Of a stretch of DNA of 64,000 bases, positions 49,066 through 57,496 are shown in pieces; position 1 is the first letter of the stretch, and every line of letters begins with the position of its first letter. A model generated the notes under the pieces. The model was not told where the DNA came from. It searched no databases and saw only the letters and a list, made by a program, of their open reading frames with translations. The stretch comes from Autumnicola tepida (lineage in GTDB: Bacteria > Bacteroidota > Bacteroidia > Flavobacteriales > Flavobacteriaceae), in NCBI RefSeq assembly GCF_031846485.1, contig NZ_JAVRHQ010000013.1:56761-120760 (forward strand). The letters run 5' to 3'. The position numbers were made by a program, and so were the translations under genes.

Positions 49066-51561
49066 TTAAAGTCTGAACTTATTGTTGTTTACAAAGAAGA
49101 TAGAATTTACAAAAAACAGTTTGCCGTTTTCCCAGAAATTCCTGAAAAGCGGATTATCCACAAGGTAAATAACACTACCGCTTCCTAATCTCTCTTCTCC
49201 AAAAATTACCGAATTTTCCAGGTTTTTTGTGGCTTCACTTCCGGTAAAGCCAGCTACCACATCCAGCTCCTGGATATAAGCCACATTGTAGCCATCATTA
49301 AGCAATTGATAGCTGTCGCTGTCCAGCTTCAGACTAAAATATACGTCTTTATAGCCAAAAGCCATAGGATGTGTATTATCTACCTTGGTTTTTATGATAC
49401 TACCTGTAATGGTTTTTTTTATACGTTCTCTTTCGCGCTGGCTGTAAGGAACCAGGTTTCCTGTAGTTGCCGTATCCTCAACAGGCCGGGTTTTTTTGCT
49501 TTTAAGGGAAAATCCATCCCTGTCGCTAAAATATCCCGTTGCACTTCCTATGGCGATCAGTTTTCCGCCATTTCTTACCCAGCCTGTAATTTTATCCAGG
49601 ACAGGATCATCAAAAATGCGGCCATAGTAACCTTCAGGCACAACGAGCACATCGAATGGAGAAAGATCCACATTTTCAAAATAATCTGTATCTATGCGGG
49701 TAACAGGATAATTTAAGTCCTGTTCAAAAAAATGCCATACTTCGCCAACATTAAGGGAGGAGGTACCTTCACCTTTTAAAACGGCAATTCTTTGTTTATT
49801 TATGAGCTTTACTTCGGGAGAACCAAAATCTGGTCCGCTGCCGGCAAAACTTGTGCTGGCGGTAATGAGCTGGCGGCTATGTTTGTTGGCAATTTCCACC
49901 ACTTTCCGGTCAAAATTTTCGAGGCTGCGGTTATCGCTTTTCGTGATGATCAAACTTCCACGCTCAAATTCTTTTCCTTCACTGCTGAAGGGCACTTCGG
50001 AAAAACGCACTTTAACTTCCGCCTTAATTAAATCTGCCAGAAAACGTGCATCCTGCATACTGCCCCATTTTGAAATATAACCCGCTCCTGAAGGATTAGC
50101 GGTATTGCTGACGGGATTTGAAACTGTTTTCGAAGTTGTGGAAACGCTGCGGTTACTGGCAATGGCATCCATTCCATAAGCATACGGCAGGCTCCACGCG
50201 GTGATATCATAAGTAAGGGAGTCATTTAATTTGGTTGCCGGTTCCAGCAGAACCTTCGCCATTTTTCCTTTTGGCTGGCTGGTGCTCACCACCAGCGCAT
50301 TTTCTGAAGCATCCATGCTTCCATTTTTACCGGTATCATAACTGTAGCCTTTTATGCGTTGCTGCCCGGTGTAGCCATATCTTATATCATGACGGTCCAG
50401 CAGTTCTTTTACAGCGGCAAGTTGGTCCTCACTTCCGCTAAGGACATAGCTTTTATATCTAAATGTATTGTTACCAGTATTTGCAAAATATTCGCCAAAG
50501 TTGTCGCTTAGTTCCTTTACGTTTTGCGAAGCAACTTCCACTGTGGAAATTCCGGTAGTAAAATGGTGGGCAAGCCTGTCTTTTAAGGTAAGCACATATC
50601 CTTCATCAGTAATTATTCCCAATCCCGCACGCCCATGTCCGGCTTGTTCAAAGGTCATTCCTATTGCGCCCATGTAAGTAGGATAGGTGTCGCCGTAGCT
50701 GGGATACAGTAAATCAAAACGTTCTTTTGTAAAAAACAGCCAGCCTTCTTCATCAAAATACCGGGCATTGTTTTTCCCGATTTTCGTCTGAAATTCTTTC
50801 TGAAAAGGAGTTATAATTTCGTGAAAAGGTTCTGCCGCAGGCGCAAAATAATAAGGTTCGTTAATGCCCTGCTCATGAAAATCCACATGTATGTGCGGCA
50901 TCCATTGGTTGTAAACTTTCAGCCGTTCACGGGTTTCCACCTGTGTGGCCCAGGCCCAGTCGCGGTTTAAGTCGAATAAATAATGGTTTGGCCTGCCCCC
51001 GGGCCATGGCTCATGATGTTCGGTGGCAGATTGGGCCGGATTATATGGGTCGGCTTTAACCTGGTTGTACCAGTTTACATACCTGTCGCGCCCATCGGGA
51101 TTCACGCACGGGTCTATAATTACCACCGTATTTTGCAGCCAATCCCTGTGTTCTGTTATTAAATTATAAAGAGTGGCCATGGCAGCTTCTGTACTGGAAG
51201 CTTCGTTCCCGTGAACGTTGTAACTCAGCCAAACAATGGCTTTATCTGGCTCTGCGGAAGAAGAATTTTCGGCCAGGCCGGCGCTTTGCAGGTGGTTTTT
51301 CCTGATATTTTCAAGATTTCCCAGGTTTTCTTCCGAAGAAATAACGGCATAAGTGAGCGGCCTTCCTTCGTTGGTTTTTCCATATTGCTGATATTGTACC
51401 AGGGGCGAAGATGTTGCAACATGTTCAAAATAGTTTACCACATCGGCATGACGGGTAAAATTTGTACCCAGTTCATAGCCTAAAAATTCTTCAGGAGATT
51501 GTTGTGCTTGTAAAATTTGAAAAATAAAAAGTAATGCGAAAACAGGTAAAAATTTCTTCAT
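49066..51561 (-). CDS. M14 family zinc carboxypeptidase, secreted
   Basis: The 831-residue protein has a signal peptide ending near residue 20 (LQAQ). The M14 domain (about 25-380) has HGNE (H117, E120), DPCVNPDGRDRY near 150, the HVDFHEQG segment that carries the third zinc ligand (about 225-232), and the glutamate in GMTFEQAG. A C-terminal half (about 560-831) resembles a glutamine-amidotransferase-like fold (DVLVVPEGYYGRIFDDPVLDKITGWVRNGGKLIAIG). It probably trims peptides in the periplasm or outside the cell, together with the M16 enzyme. Confidence 0.9.
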   Translation of the reverse strand: MKKFLPVFALLFIFQILQAQQSPEEFLGYELGTNFTRHADVVNYFEHVATSSPLVQYQQYGKTNEGRPLTYAVISSEENLGNLENIRKNHLQSAGLAENSSSAEPDKAIVWLSYNVHGNEASSTEAAMATLYNLITEHRDWLQNTVVIIDPCVNPDGRDRYVNWYNQVKADPYNPAQSATEHHEPWPGGRPNHYLFDLNRDWAWATQVETRERLKVYNQWMPHIHVDFHEQGINEPYYFAPAAEPFHEIITPFQKEFQTKIGKNNARYFDEEGWLFFTKERFDLLYPSYGDTYPTYMGAIGMTFEQAGHGRAGLGIITDEGYVLTLKDRLAHHFTTGISTVEVASQNVKELSDNFGEYFANTGNNTFRYKSYVLSGSEDQLAAVKELLDRHDIRYGYTGQQRIKGYSYDTGKNGSMDASENALVVSTSQPKGKMAKVLLEPATKLNDSLTYDITAWSLPYAYGMDAIASNRSVSTTSKTVSNPVSNTANPSGAGYISKWGSMQDARFLADLIKAEVKVRFSEVPFSSEGKEFERGSLIITKSDNRSLENFDRKVVEIANKHSRQLITASTSFAGSGPDFGSPEVKLINKQRIAVLKGEGTSSLNVGEVWHFFEQDLNYPVTRIDTDYFENVDLSPFDVLVVPEGYYGRIFDDPVLDKITGWVRNGGKLIAIGSATGYFSDRDGFSLKSKKTRPVEDTATTGNLVPYSQRERERIKKTITGSIIKTKVDNTHPMAFGYKDVYFSLKLDSDSYQLLNDGYNVAYIQELDVVAGFTGSEATKNLENSVIFGEERLGSGSVIYLVDNPLFRNFWENGKLFFVNSIFFVNNNKFRL

Positions 51562-51756
51562 GTAAAGTAAAAATGATTATTGACTGCCGTAAATATAATG
51601 CAGCGTGCGTTAAATGGACTCCTATATTTTGAGAAATGGATTAAAATTACAGATAGCGGAATTCTGCCTGTTTTTTTTAAATGAATTTTTAATTTTTTTC
51701 TTTCTGTTAATAAATCTTAAATCCAAAGAGATTTTATAATACTGTTCAAAAGGCCT

Positions 51757-51764
51757 TATCTTTA
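51757..51764 (+). promoter_or_regulatory. Weak -7 box of bshC
   Basis: TATCTTTA differs from TAnnTTTG at the last base and stands 21 bp before the bshC ATG. I see no good -33 element in the AT-rich stretch upstream. Confidence 0.35.
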
Positions 51765-51785
51765 CCCGAAAATTGTTTAAAGCGC

Positions 51786-53405
51786 ATGCCCTCAGAATGT
51801 ATTCCTTATTCCGAAACTAATTATTTTTCCAGATTAATTCTTGATTACCTGGACCGGAAAGAAGAATTAAAGAATTTCTACAACCGCTATCCTGAAATTG
51901 ATAATTTTGGAGATCAGATTAAGGAAAAGAAAAATTCATTTCCAATAGAGAATCGGCAGGCGCTGGTTGAGGTATTGGAAGAGCAGTATCAAAATCTTGA
52001 AATTTCCGCGGCAACGGCAGCGAATATTAAATCGCTCGGCGATGAAAATACCTTTACGGTGACCACGGGTCACCAGCTCAATCTTTTTAGCGGTCCGCTG
52101 TACTTCGTTTACAAAATTATTTCTACCATAAATCTTACACGGTTGCTCAAAGAAAAGTATCCAGAAAATCATTTTGTGCCAGTTTACTGGATGGCCACGG
52201 AAGATCATGATTTTGAGGAAATCAATTTTTTCAACTTAAAAGGCAAGAAATTTAAATGGAACAGTACTCAGGAAAAAGCAGGGAAAACTGCGGTGGGTTA
52301 TCTTTCTACGGAAGGCCTGCAGGAAGTTTTCAAGCTTTTTTCCGCGGAAATAGGAGTGGGAAAAGATGCAGATTTTCTGAAGAATTTATTTGAAAAAGCT
52401 TACCTGCAACATGATAATCTTACCGATGCCACCCGTTTTTTAGCGAATGAGTTATTTAAAGAGCACGGACTGGTGATTCTGGATGCCCAGGAAAAAAAGC
52501 TAAAAAAGTTGTTTATTCCATATGCTGAAAATGAGCTTTTTAAGCAAATTTCCCATGAAAAAACCTCAAAAACAGCCGAAGCTTTGGCAGGCCTTGGATA
52601 TAACGTACAGGTAAACCCCCGGGAGATAAACTTGTTTTATCTAACCGAAGAATTCAGGGAAAGAATTATAGAGCGGGAAAATATTTTCTATGTTCATGAA
52701 AGGGAAGATATCCAGTGGAGCAGGGAAGAACTTTTTGCAGAACTGGAAGAATTTCCCGAACGCTTTAGTCCAAATGTAGTGATGCGGCCGTTATACCAGG
52801 AAATTGTTCTTCCAAACCTTTGCTATATAGGTGGAGGCGGGGAACTTGCATACTGGTTTGAGCTGAAAAGTTATTTTGAAGCTGAAAAGGTGCCTTTTCC
52901 AATTTTACTTCTGCGGAATTCTGCTTTGGTCCAGTCGGGTAAGCAAAGAAAAAAAAGGGAGAACCTCAATATTTCAAATAAAGAGCTTTTTCTGAAGCAG
53001 CATGAGCTTATCAATAGAAAAGTGAGGAAAATATCAGATATAGATATTGATTTCAGTCCGCAGAAAGAACATTTGAAGCAGCAGTTTCAGCAAATGTATG
53101 AATTGGCTGAAAAGACCGATAAATCTTTTCTTGGTGCTGTAAAAGCCCAGGAAGTGAAGCAAATAAAAGGTTTGGAGCATCTGGAAAAACGTCTTTTAAA
53201 GGCGCAGAAGCGCAAGCTGAAAGATGAGGTAACCAGGATTGCAAAACTTCAAAATGAACTCTTTCCAAATGGCAGCCTGCAGGAACGCCAGGCAAATTTT
53301 TCAGAATTTTATGCTGAATTCGGGGAGAAGTTCATCCATACTTTAATTGAAAATTTAAATCCGCTAGACGAAAACTTTAAAATTTTGACTTTTGGACAAG
53401 AATAA
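51786..53405 (+). CDS. bshC: Bacillithiol synthase BshC (cysteine-adding enzyme)
   Basis: The 539-residue protein matches BshC in length and motifs: FTVTTGHQLNLFSGPLYFVYKIISTINLTR near 95-124, FVPVYWMATEDHDFEEINFF near 130-150, the RPLYQEIVLPNLCYIGGGGELAYW segment near 337-360 and a C-terminal coiled coil. It adds cysteine to glucosaminyl malate in the last step of bacillithiol synthesis. The partner genes bshA and bshB are not in the window. The next gene overlaps its end by 14 bp if that gene starts at its first ATG. Confidence 0.93.
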   Translation: MPSECIPYSETNYFSRLILDYLDRKEELKNFYNRYPEIDNFGDQIKEKKNSFPIENRQALVEVLEEQYQNLEISAATAANIKSLGDENTFTVTTGHQLNLFSGPLYFVYKIISTINLTRLLKEKYPENHFVPVYWMATEDHDFEEINFFNLKGKKFKWNSTQEKAGKTAVGYLSTEGLQEVFKLFSAEIGVGKDADFLKNLFEKAYLQHDNLTDATRFLANELFKEHGLVILDAQEKKLKKLFIPYAENELFKQISHEKTSKTAEALAGLGYNVQVNPREINLFYLTEEFRERIIERENIFYVHEREDIQWSREELFAELEEFPERFSPNVVMRPLYQEIVLPNLCYIGGGGELAYWFELKSYFEAEKVPFPILLLRNSALVQSGKQRKKRENLNISNKELFLKQHELINRKVRKISDIDIDFSPQKEHLKQQFQQMYELAEKTDKSFLGAVKAQEVKQIKGLEHLEKRLLKAQKRKLKDEVTRIAKLQNELFPNGSLQERQANFSEFYAEFGEKFIHTLIENLNPLDENFKILTFGQE

Positions 53406-54777
53406 AAATAAGATGCACACCATAGATATGGACCTGGTGGAAATGACCCTGGATGTCATGAAATACACCATAGACCGTATCTCCAATGTGACTCCCGAAA
53501 TGGGGGCACCTAAAAAAGAAGATGATTTACTAAAAATTGTGGGACAAACCATCACTCCCGAAGGTATTGGTGGTGAAAATGCTTTTAAGCTTTTCCGGGA
53601 TGTGCTGGTAAAAGCCACCGTGCCAATAGATCATCCGCGGCATTTAGCTTTTGTGCCGGCGGCTCCAACAAGGGCGGCAATAATGTTTGATTTGGTTACT
53701 TCGGCCTCAAGTATTCACGGGGCTTACTGGATGGAAGGTGCCGGCGGGATCTTTTGCGAGAATCAGGCTATGAGATGGCTGGTTTCCCTTACGGGATTGC
53801 CAGATGGTGCTTTTGGTGTTTTTACCAGTGGCGGTACAGCAGCCAATCTTTCTGCAATGGTGGCTGCAAGGGAAGAATGGCGGGCAAGAAATTCAGCAAA
53901 TGTGGGGGTAAAGGCACTACTACTCACTTCCCATGGTGCGCATAGTTCTATCCAGGCAATGGCCAAGGTTATAGATGCCGATGTGGTAATGATAGATTGT
54001 GAGGAAGAATACCTGACCGGCCGTGAACTTCAAAATGCCATGGATGAACTGGAAGAGAAAGACCGGAAAAGGCTTTTTGCAGTGGTGGCTACCGGTGGCA
54101 CCACAAATGCGGGTATAATCGATGAGCTACATAGCATAGCAGAGGTATGTGAAAAAGAAAATATCTGGTTTCATGTAGACTGCGCTTACGGTGGAGGCGC
54201 ATTGGCTGCCACCTCTGTTAGGCACCTTTTTAAAGGAATAGAAAGGGCAGACAGTATAACTATAGACCCTCATAAATGGCTTTTTTCACCTTACGATTGT
54301 GGCGCCGTAATTTATAAAAACCTGGAATTGGCTAAAAATGCCCATGCGCAGGAAGGTTCTTATCTGGAGATTTTCAGGGATGAAGGTGCACAGGGTTTTA
54401 ATCCCGCAGATTATCAAATTCAGCTTACGCGCAGGGTACGAGGTATGCCCTTATGGTTTTCACTGGCTATGCACGGAACTAACAAATACCGGCAGGCCAT
54501 TGAAAGGGGAATTGAGCTGGCTCAGATTGCTGCCAGAAAAATAGAAGAAAGGGGAAACCTGGAACTGGTGAGGCCTCCAAGCCTTTCTGTAGTCTTATTT
54601 CGAAGAAAGGGCTGGGCTGCGGAACATTACCGGGAATGGACCTATAAAAATCACAGGGGCGGCTTTGCCCTGGTGACTCCCACAAAATGGAAAAAGGAAA
54701 CCGTCTCTCGTTTTTGCTTTATTAATCCTGATACTACTGAAGAGGATATAGACCTGATCCTTGATACGATGGAGTAA
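53392..54777 (+). CDS. Group II pyridoxal-phosphate-dependent decarboxylase
   Basis: The 461-residue protein is of the DDC/GadB type, with GVFTSGGTAANLSAMVAAREEW near 141-162, the PLP-facing HVDCAYGGGAL near 262, and the Schiff-base lysine in DPHKWLFSPYD (K295). It decarboxylates an aromatic or acidic amino acid. The first ATG (53392) lies inside bshC; the second (53413, MHTIDMDLVEMTL) is eight bases after the bshC stop and is an equally good start. Overlap or close spacing suggests an operon with bshC. The substrate is unknown. Confidence 0.88.
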   Translation: MDKNKNKMHTIDMDLVEMTLDVMKYTIDRISNVTPEMGAPKKEDDLLKIVGQTITPEGIGGENAFKLFRDVLVKATVPIDHPRHLAFVPAAPTRAAIMFDLVTSASSIHGAYWMEGAGGIFCENQAMRWLVSLTGLPDGAFGVFTSGGTAANLSAMVAAREEWRARNSANVGVKALLLTSHGAHSSIQAMAKVIDADVVMIDCEEEYLTGRELQNAMDELEEKDRKRLFAVVATGGTTNAGIIDELHSIAEVCEKENIWFHVDCAYGGGALAATSVRHLFKGIERADSITIDPHKWLFSPYDCGAVIYKNLELAKNAHAQEGSYLEIFRDEGAQGFNPADYQIQLTRRVRGMPLWFSLAMHGTNKYRQAIERGIELAQIAARKIEERGNLELVRPPSLSVVLFRRKGWAAEHYREWTYKNHRGGFALVTPTKWKKETVSRFCFINPDTTEEDIDLILDTME

Positions 54778-55123
54778 AAAAAGTGTAAGGTTTTAAAGTA
54801 CCCTTCCGTCTTTATCTTCTCCCGAAGATAACTCCACCTTCCCTTAAAAGGGAAGGAGCTTTTTGATTGTTTGTAATTTTACAACTTATTACCACGAATG
54901 CAAGAATAATATTTTTGTGTTCCCCTCCTTTTTTCAGGGAGGGGACGCCTGAATGACAAAGTTGGGCAAAATGGCGCAGGGCGGGGTGGCCAAACTGAAA
55001 TGCACTTTTACAGGTAAGTGGCTTTGAAATTTGAAGGAGTATTTTTTACTCTTTCGTCTTTATCTTCTGCTGAAGATAAATCCACCTTCCCTGAAATGGG
55101 ACGGAGCTGTTTTTGTGGGGTGG
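54778..55123. repeat. Intergenic region with paired repeats and hairpins
   Basis: Two similar blocks of about 60 bp, at 54804-54865 and 55053-55115, share CGTCTTTATCTTCT, GAAGATAA and TCCACCTTCCCT...GG...GGAGCT. The first block holds the hairpin CTTCCCTT/AAGGGAAG around 54838-54855. Between the blocks, CCCCTCC (54922-54928) and GGAGGGG (54938-54944) form a further hairpin, followed by a GC-rich stretch to about 54990. I see no gene. The blocks look like two copies of a small interspersed element around a different insert. Confidence 0.6.
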
Positions 55124-55849
55124 TTAATCTATTTCATATTCCAGACGCATGGTAATAGAAGCGGTTTTTCGCTTATCGGCAGTGTTATAAGCCCCGCTCC
55201 AGCTGTAATCTTCCCCGCTGTTTTGGCCGGTGATCTGGAAAACACCCATGTCGGCACGTTTCAGTTCCCCAAGATTGCCACCGCTGTTTTCGGCTATTTT
55301 CTCGGCACGCAGCCGCGCATCTTCAGTAGCTTTGGAAATCATTTCAATCTTTAAATCGGCTATTTTGGTGTAGTAATACCGCGGCGGAGTGGAGTTAAAC
55401 TGTACCCCTTTGTTTAGCAGTTCGGTAATTTCCCGGGAAACATTTTCGATAAGTTCCACATCAGTCGATTCAATTTTAACGGTTTGAATAAGTTCATAGC
55501 CTTTAAAAATGCTGCCAACATAATTGCCATTTTGATACTGGTTCTCCCTTTGCTCATTGGTTTGGACCGAATTAAAAACAATATTTTCCGGCTTAATTCC
55601 TTTGTTGATTAAATATTGTCTTACTGTTTCTTTGTCATTGTTTAGCTCTTTATAAGCCTGTTCGAGATTGGGGCTCATACGGCTGAATTGCCCTTCCCAG
55701 ACAATAAGGTCTGAAGTGAAATTTTCACTTCCAGACCCGGTTACCGAAATGGTGCCATCGGGATTTGCCCGGCTTACATAGGAATTCCCTAAAAATACCG
55801 CAGCCACTACAATGGCTATGGAGAAAATAATCGCGCTAATGTATTTCAT
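55124..55849 (-). CDS. SIMPL domain (DUF541) protein
   Basis: The 241-residue protein has one N-terminal hydrophobic segment (about 5-22; signal or anchor) and a SIMPL/DUF541 domain: ISVTGSGSENFTSDLIVWEGQFSR at the start, the NIVFNSVQTNEQRENQYQNGNYVGSIFKGYELIQTVKIES stretch and ATEDARLRAEKIAENSGGNLGEL near 190. The family forms periplasmic oligomers in other bacteria; the role is not clear. It reads away from guaA, which is divergent. Confidence 0.88.
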   Translation of the reverse strand: MKYISAIIFSIAIVVAAVFLGNSYVSRANPDGTISVTGSGSENFTSDLIVWEGQFSRMSPNLEQAYKELNNDKETVRQYLINKGIKPENIVFNSVQTNEQRENQYQNGNYVGSIFKGYELIQTVKIESTDVELIENVSREITELLNKGVQFNSTPPRYYYTKIADLKIEMISKATEDARLRAEKIAENSGGNLGELKRADMGVFQITGQNSGEDYSWSGAYNTADKRKTASITMRLEYEID

Positions 55850-55922
55850 TATAATGGGGATAACAGACTGCTTTAAAGGTATAAAATAATAGGATTGCTG
55901 TTTTATTTTTACCTCAATTTCT

Positions 55923-55930
55923 TACTTTTG
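55923..55930 (+). promoter_or_regulatory. -7 box of guaA, almost at the start codon
   Basis: TACTTTTG matches TAnnTTTG exactly and ends three bases before the guaA ATG at 55934. TTG at 55895-55897 is 25 bp upstream, slightly long for a -33 element. If the box is used, the transcript would start at or within a few bases of the ATG and would have almost no leader. Confidence 0.45.
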
Positions 55931-55933
55931 CGC

Positions 55934-57463
55934 ATGCAAAATAACGTACTTATCCTGGATTTCGGCTCGCAGTATACCCAACTCATCGCGAGACGTGTTA
56001 GAGAATTAAATATTTATTGTGAAATTCATCCTTTCCATAAGGTTCCTGATGATCTTTCCGGCTTTAAAGCGGTTATTCTTTCTGGTAGCCCTTTTTCAGT
56101 AAGGGCAGAAGATGCACCACATCCCGATCTTTCCAAAATCAGGGGAAAACTGCCAATTCTTGCAGTGTGTTACGGGGCACAGTATTTTGCCCATTTTCAC
56201 GGCGGAAAAGTAGAGCCTTCTGAAACCCGGGAATATGGCCGGGCCAACCTTTCAGTAATAAAAGATAAAGAGCCGCTTTTTGAAAATATCCTGGAGAATT
56301 CCCAGGTTTGGATGAGCCATAGCGATACGATTAGAGATTTGCCTGAAAATGCCGTACGCCTGGCAAGTACCACAGATATTTTAAATGCAGCCTATAGAAT
56401 TGAAGGAGAGCAAACTTTTGCCATCCAGTTTCACCCTGAAGTTTATCATTCTACAGACGGGAAGCAACTTCTGGAGAATTTTCTCGTTAGGATAAGCGGG
56501 GTGGAGCAAAGCTGGACGCCCGGAGCTTTTGTAGATTTAACAGTTTCAGAACTACAGGAAAAAATAGGCGATGCCAAAGTGGTGTTAGGCTTGAGCGGAG
56601 GAGTGGATTCTACAGTTGCTGCCGTTTTGTTAAATCAGGCGATTGGGAAAAATCTTTATTGCATATTTGTAAATAATGGCTTGCTGCGTAAGGGTGAATT
56701 CGAAAGTGTTCTTCATCAGTACAAAGACATGGGGCTAAATGTAAAGGGAGTAGATGCTTCGGTACGCTTTCTGGATGCCCTTGCAGGAATAAGCGATCCG
56801 GAATTAAAGCGGAAAGCGATAGGAAATACCTTCATTGAGGTTTTTGATGATGAAGCGCATGAAATTACTGAGGTTACTTATCTCGCCCAGGGTACTATTT
56901 ATCCTGATGTGATTGAATCTGTTTCGGTAAATGGCCCTTCGGTAACTATTAAATCCCATCACAATGTTGGGGGATTGCCGGATTTCATGAAGCTTAAGGT
57001 GGTGGAGCCGCTAAGGATGCTTTTTAAAGATGAGGTGAGGCGTGTGGGAAAAGAATTGGGTATAGACCCGGAGTTGCTTGGCAGGCATCCCTTTCCCGGA
57101 CCGGGGCTTGCGATTAGAATCCTGGGAGATATTACTGCAGAAAAGGTGAGAATTTTGCAGGAAGTAGACCATATCTTTGTTCAGGGACTCAGGGACTGGA
57201 TGTTGTACGATAAGGTTTGGCAGGCAGGAGCAATCCTCCTTCCCGTGCAGTCTGTGGGAGTAATGGGAGATGAGCGCACCTACGAGCAGGTAGTGGCTTT
57301 AAGGGCAGTAGAATCTACCGATGGTATGACGGCAGATTGGGTTAATTTGCCTTATGAATTTCTGCAAAAAACTTCCAACACAATAATTAACCGGGTGAAA
57401 GGCGTTAACAGAGTAGTTTATGATATAAGTTCAAAACCGCCTGCCACCATAGAATGGGAATAG
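55934..57463 (+). CDS. guaA: GMP synthase (glutamine-hydrolysing)
   Basis: The 509-residue protein joins a glutamine amidotransferase domain (LDFGSQYTQLIARRVRE; nucleophile in VCYGAQ, C79) with an ATP pyrophosphatase domain (GLSGGVDSTVAAVLL, PP-loop near 219) and the C-terminal dimer domain (GRHPFPGPGLAIRILG). It turns XMP into GMP. I start it at 55934 (MQNNVLILDFGSQ); the 13 codons upstream in frame give no GuaA likeness. Confidence 0.96.
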   Translation: MQNNVLILDFGSQYTQLIARRVRELNIYCEIHPFHKVPDDLSGFKAVILSGSPFSVRAEDAPHPDLSKIRGKLPILAVCYGAQYFAHFHGGKVEPSETREYGRANLSVIKDKEPLFENILENSQVWMSHSDTIRDLPENAVRLASTTDILNAAYRIEGEQTFAIQFHPEVYHSTDGKQLLENFLVRISGVEQSWTPGAFVDLTVSELQEKIGDAKVVLGLSGGVDSTVAAVLLNQAIGKNLYCIFVNNGLLRKGEFESVLHQYKDMGLNVKGVDASVRFLDALAGISDPELKRKAIGNTFIEVFDDEAHEITEVTYLAQGTIYPDVIESVSVNGPSVTIKSHHNVGGLPDFMKLKVVEPLRMLFKDEVRRVGKELGIDPELLGRHPFPGPGLAIRILGDITAEKVRILQEVDHIFVQGLRDWMLYDKVWQAGAILLPVQSVGVMGDERTYEQVVALRAVESTDGMTADWVNLPYEFLQKTSNTIINRVKGVNRVVYDISSKPPATIEWE

Positions 57464-57496
57464 ATGCTGTTGTTTGAACTCTAAAAAATATTGAAG

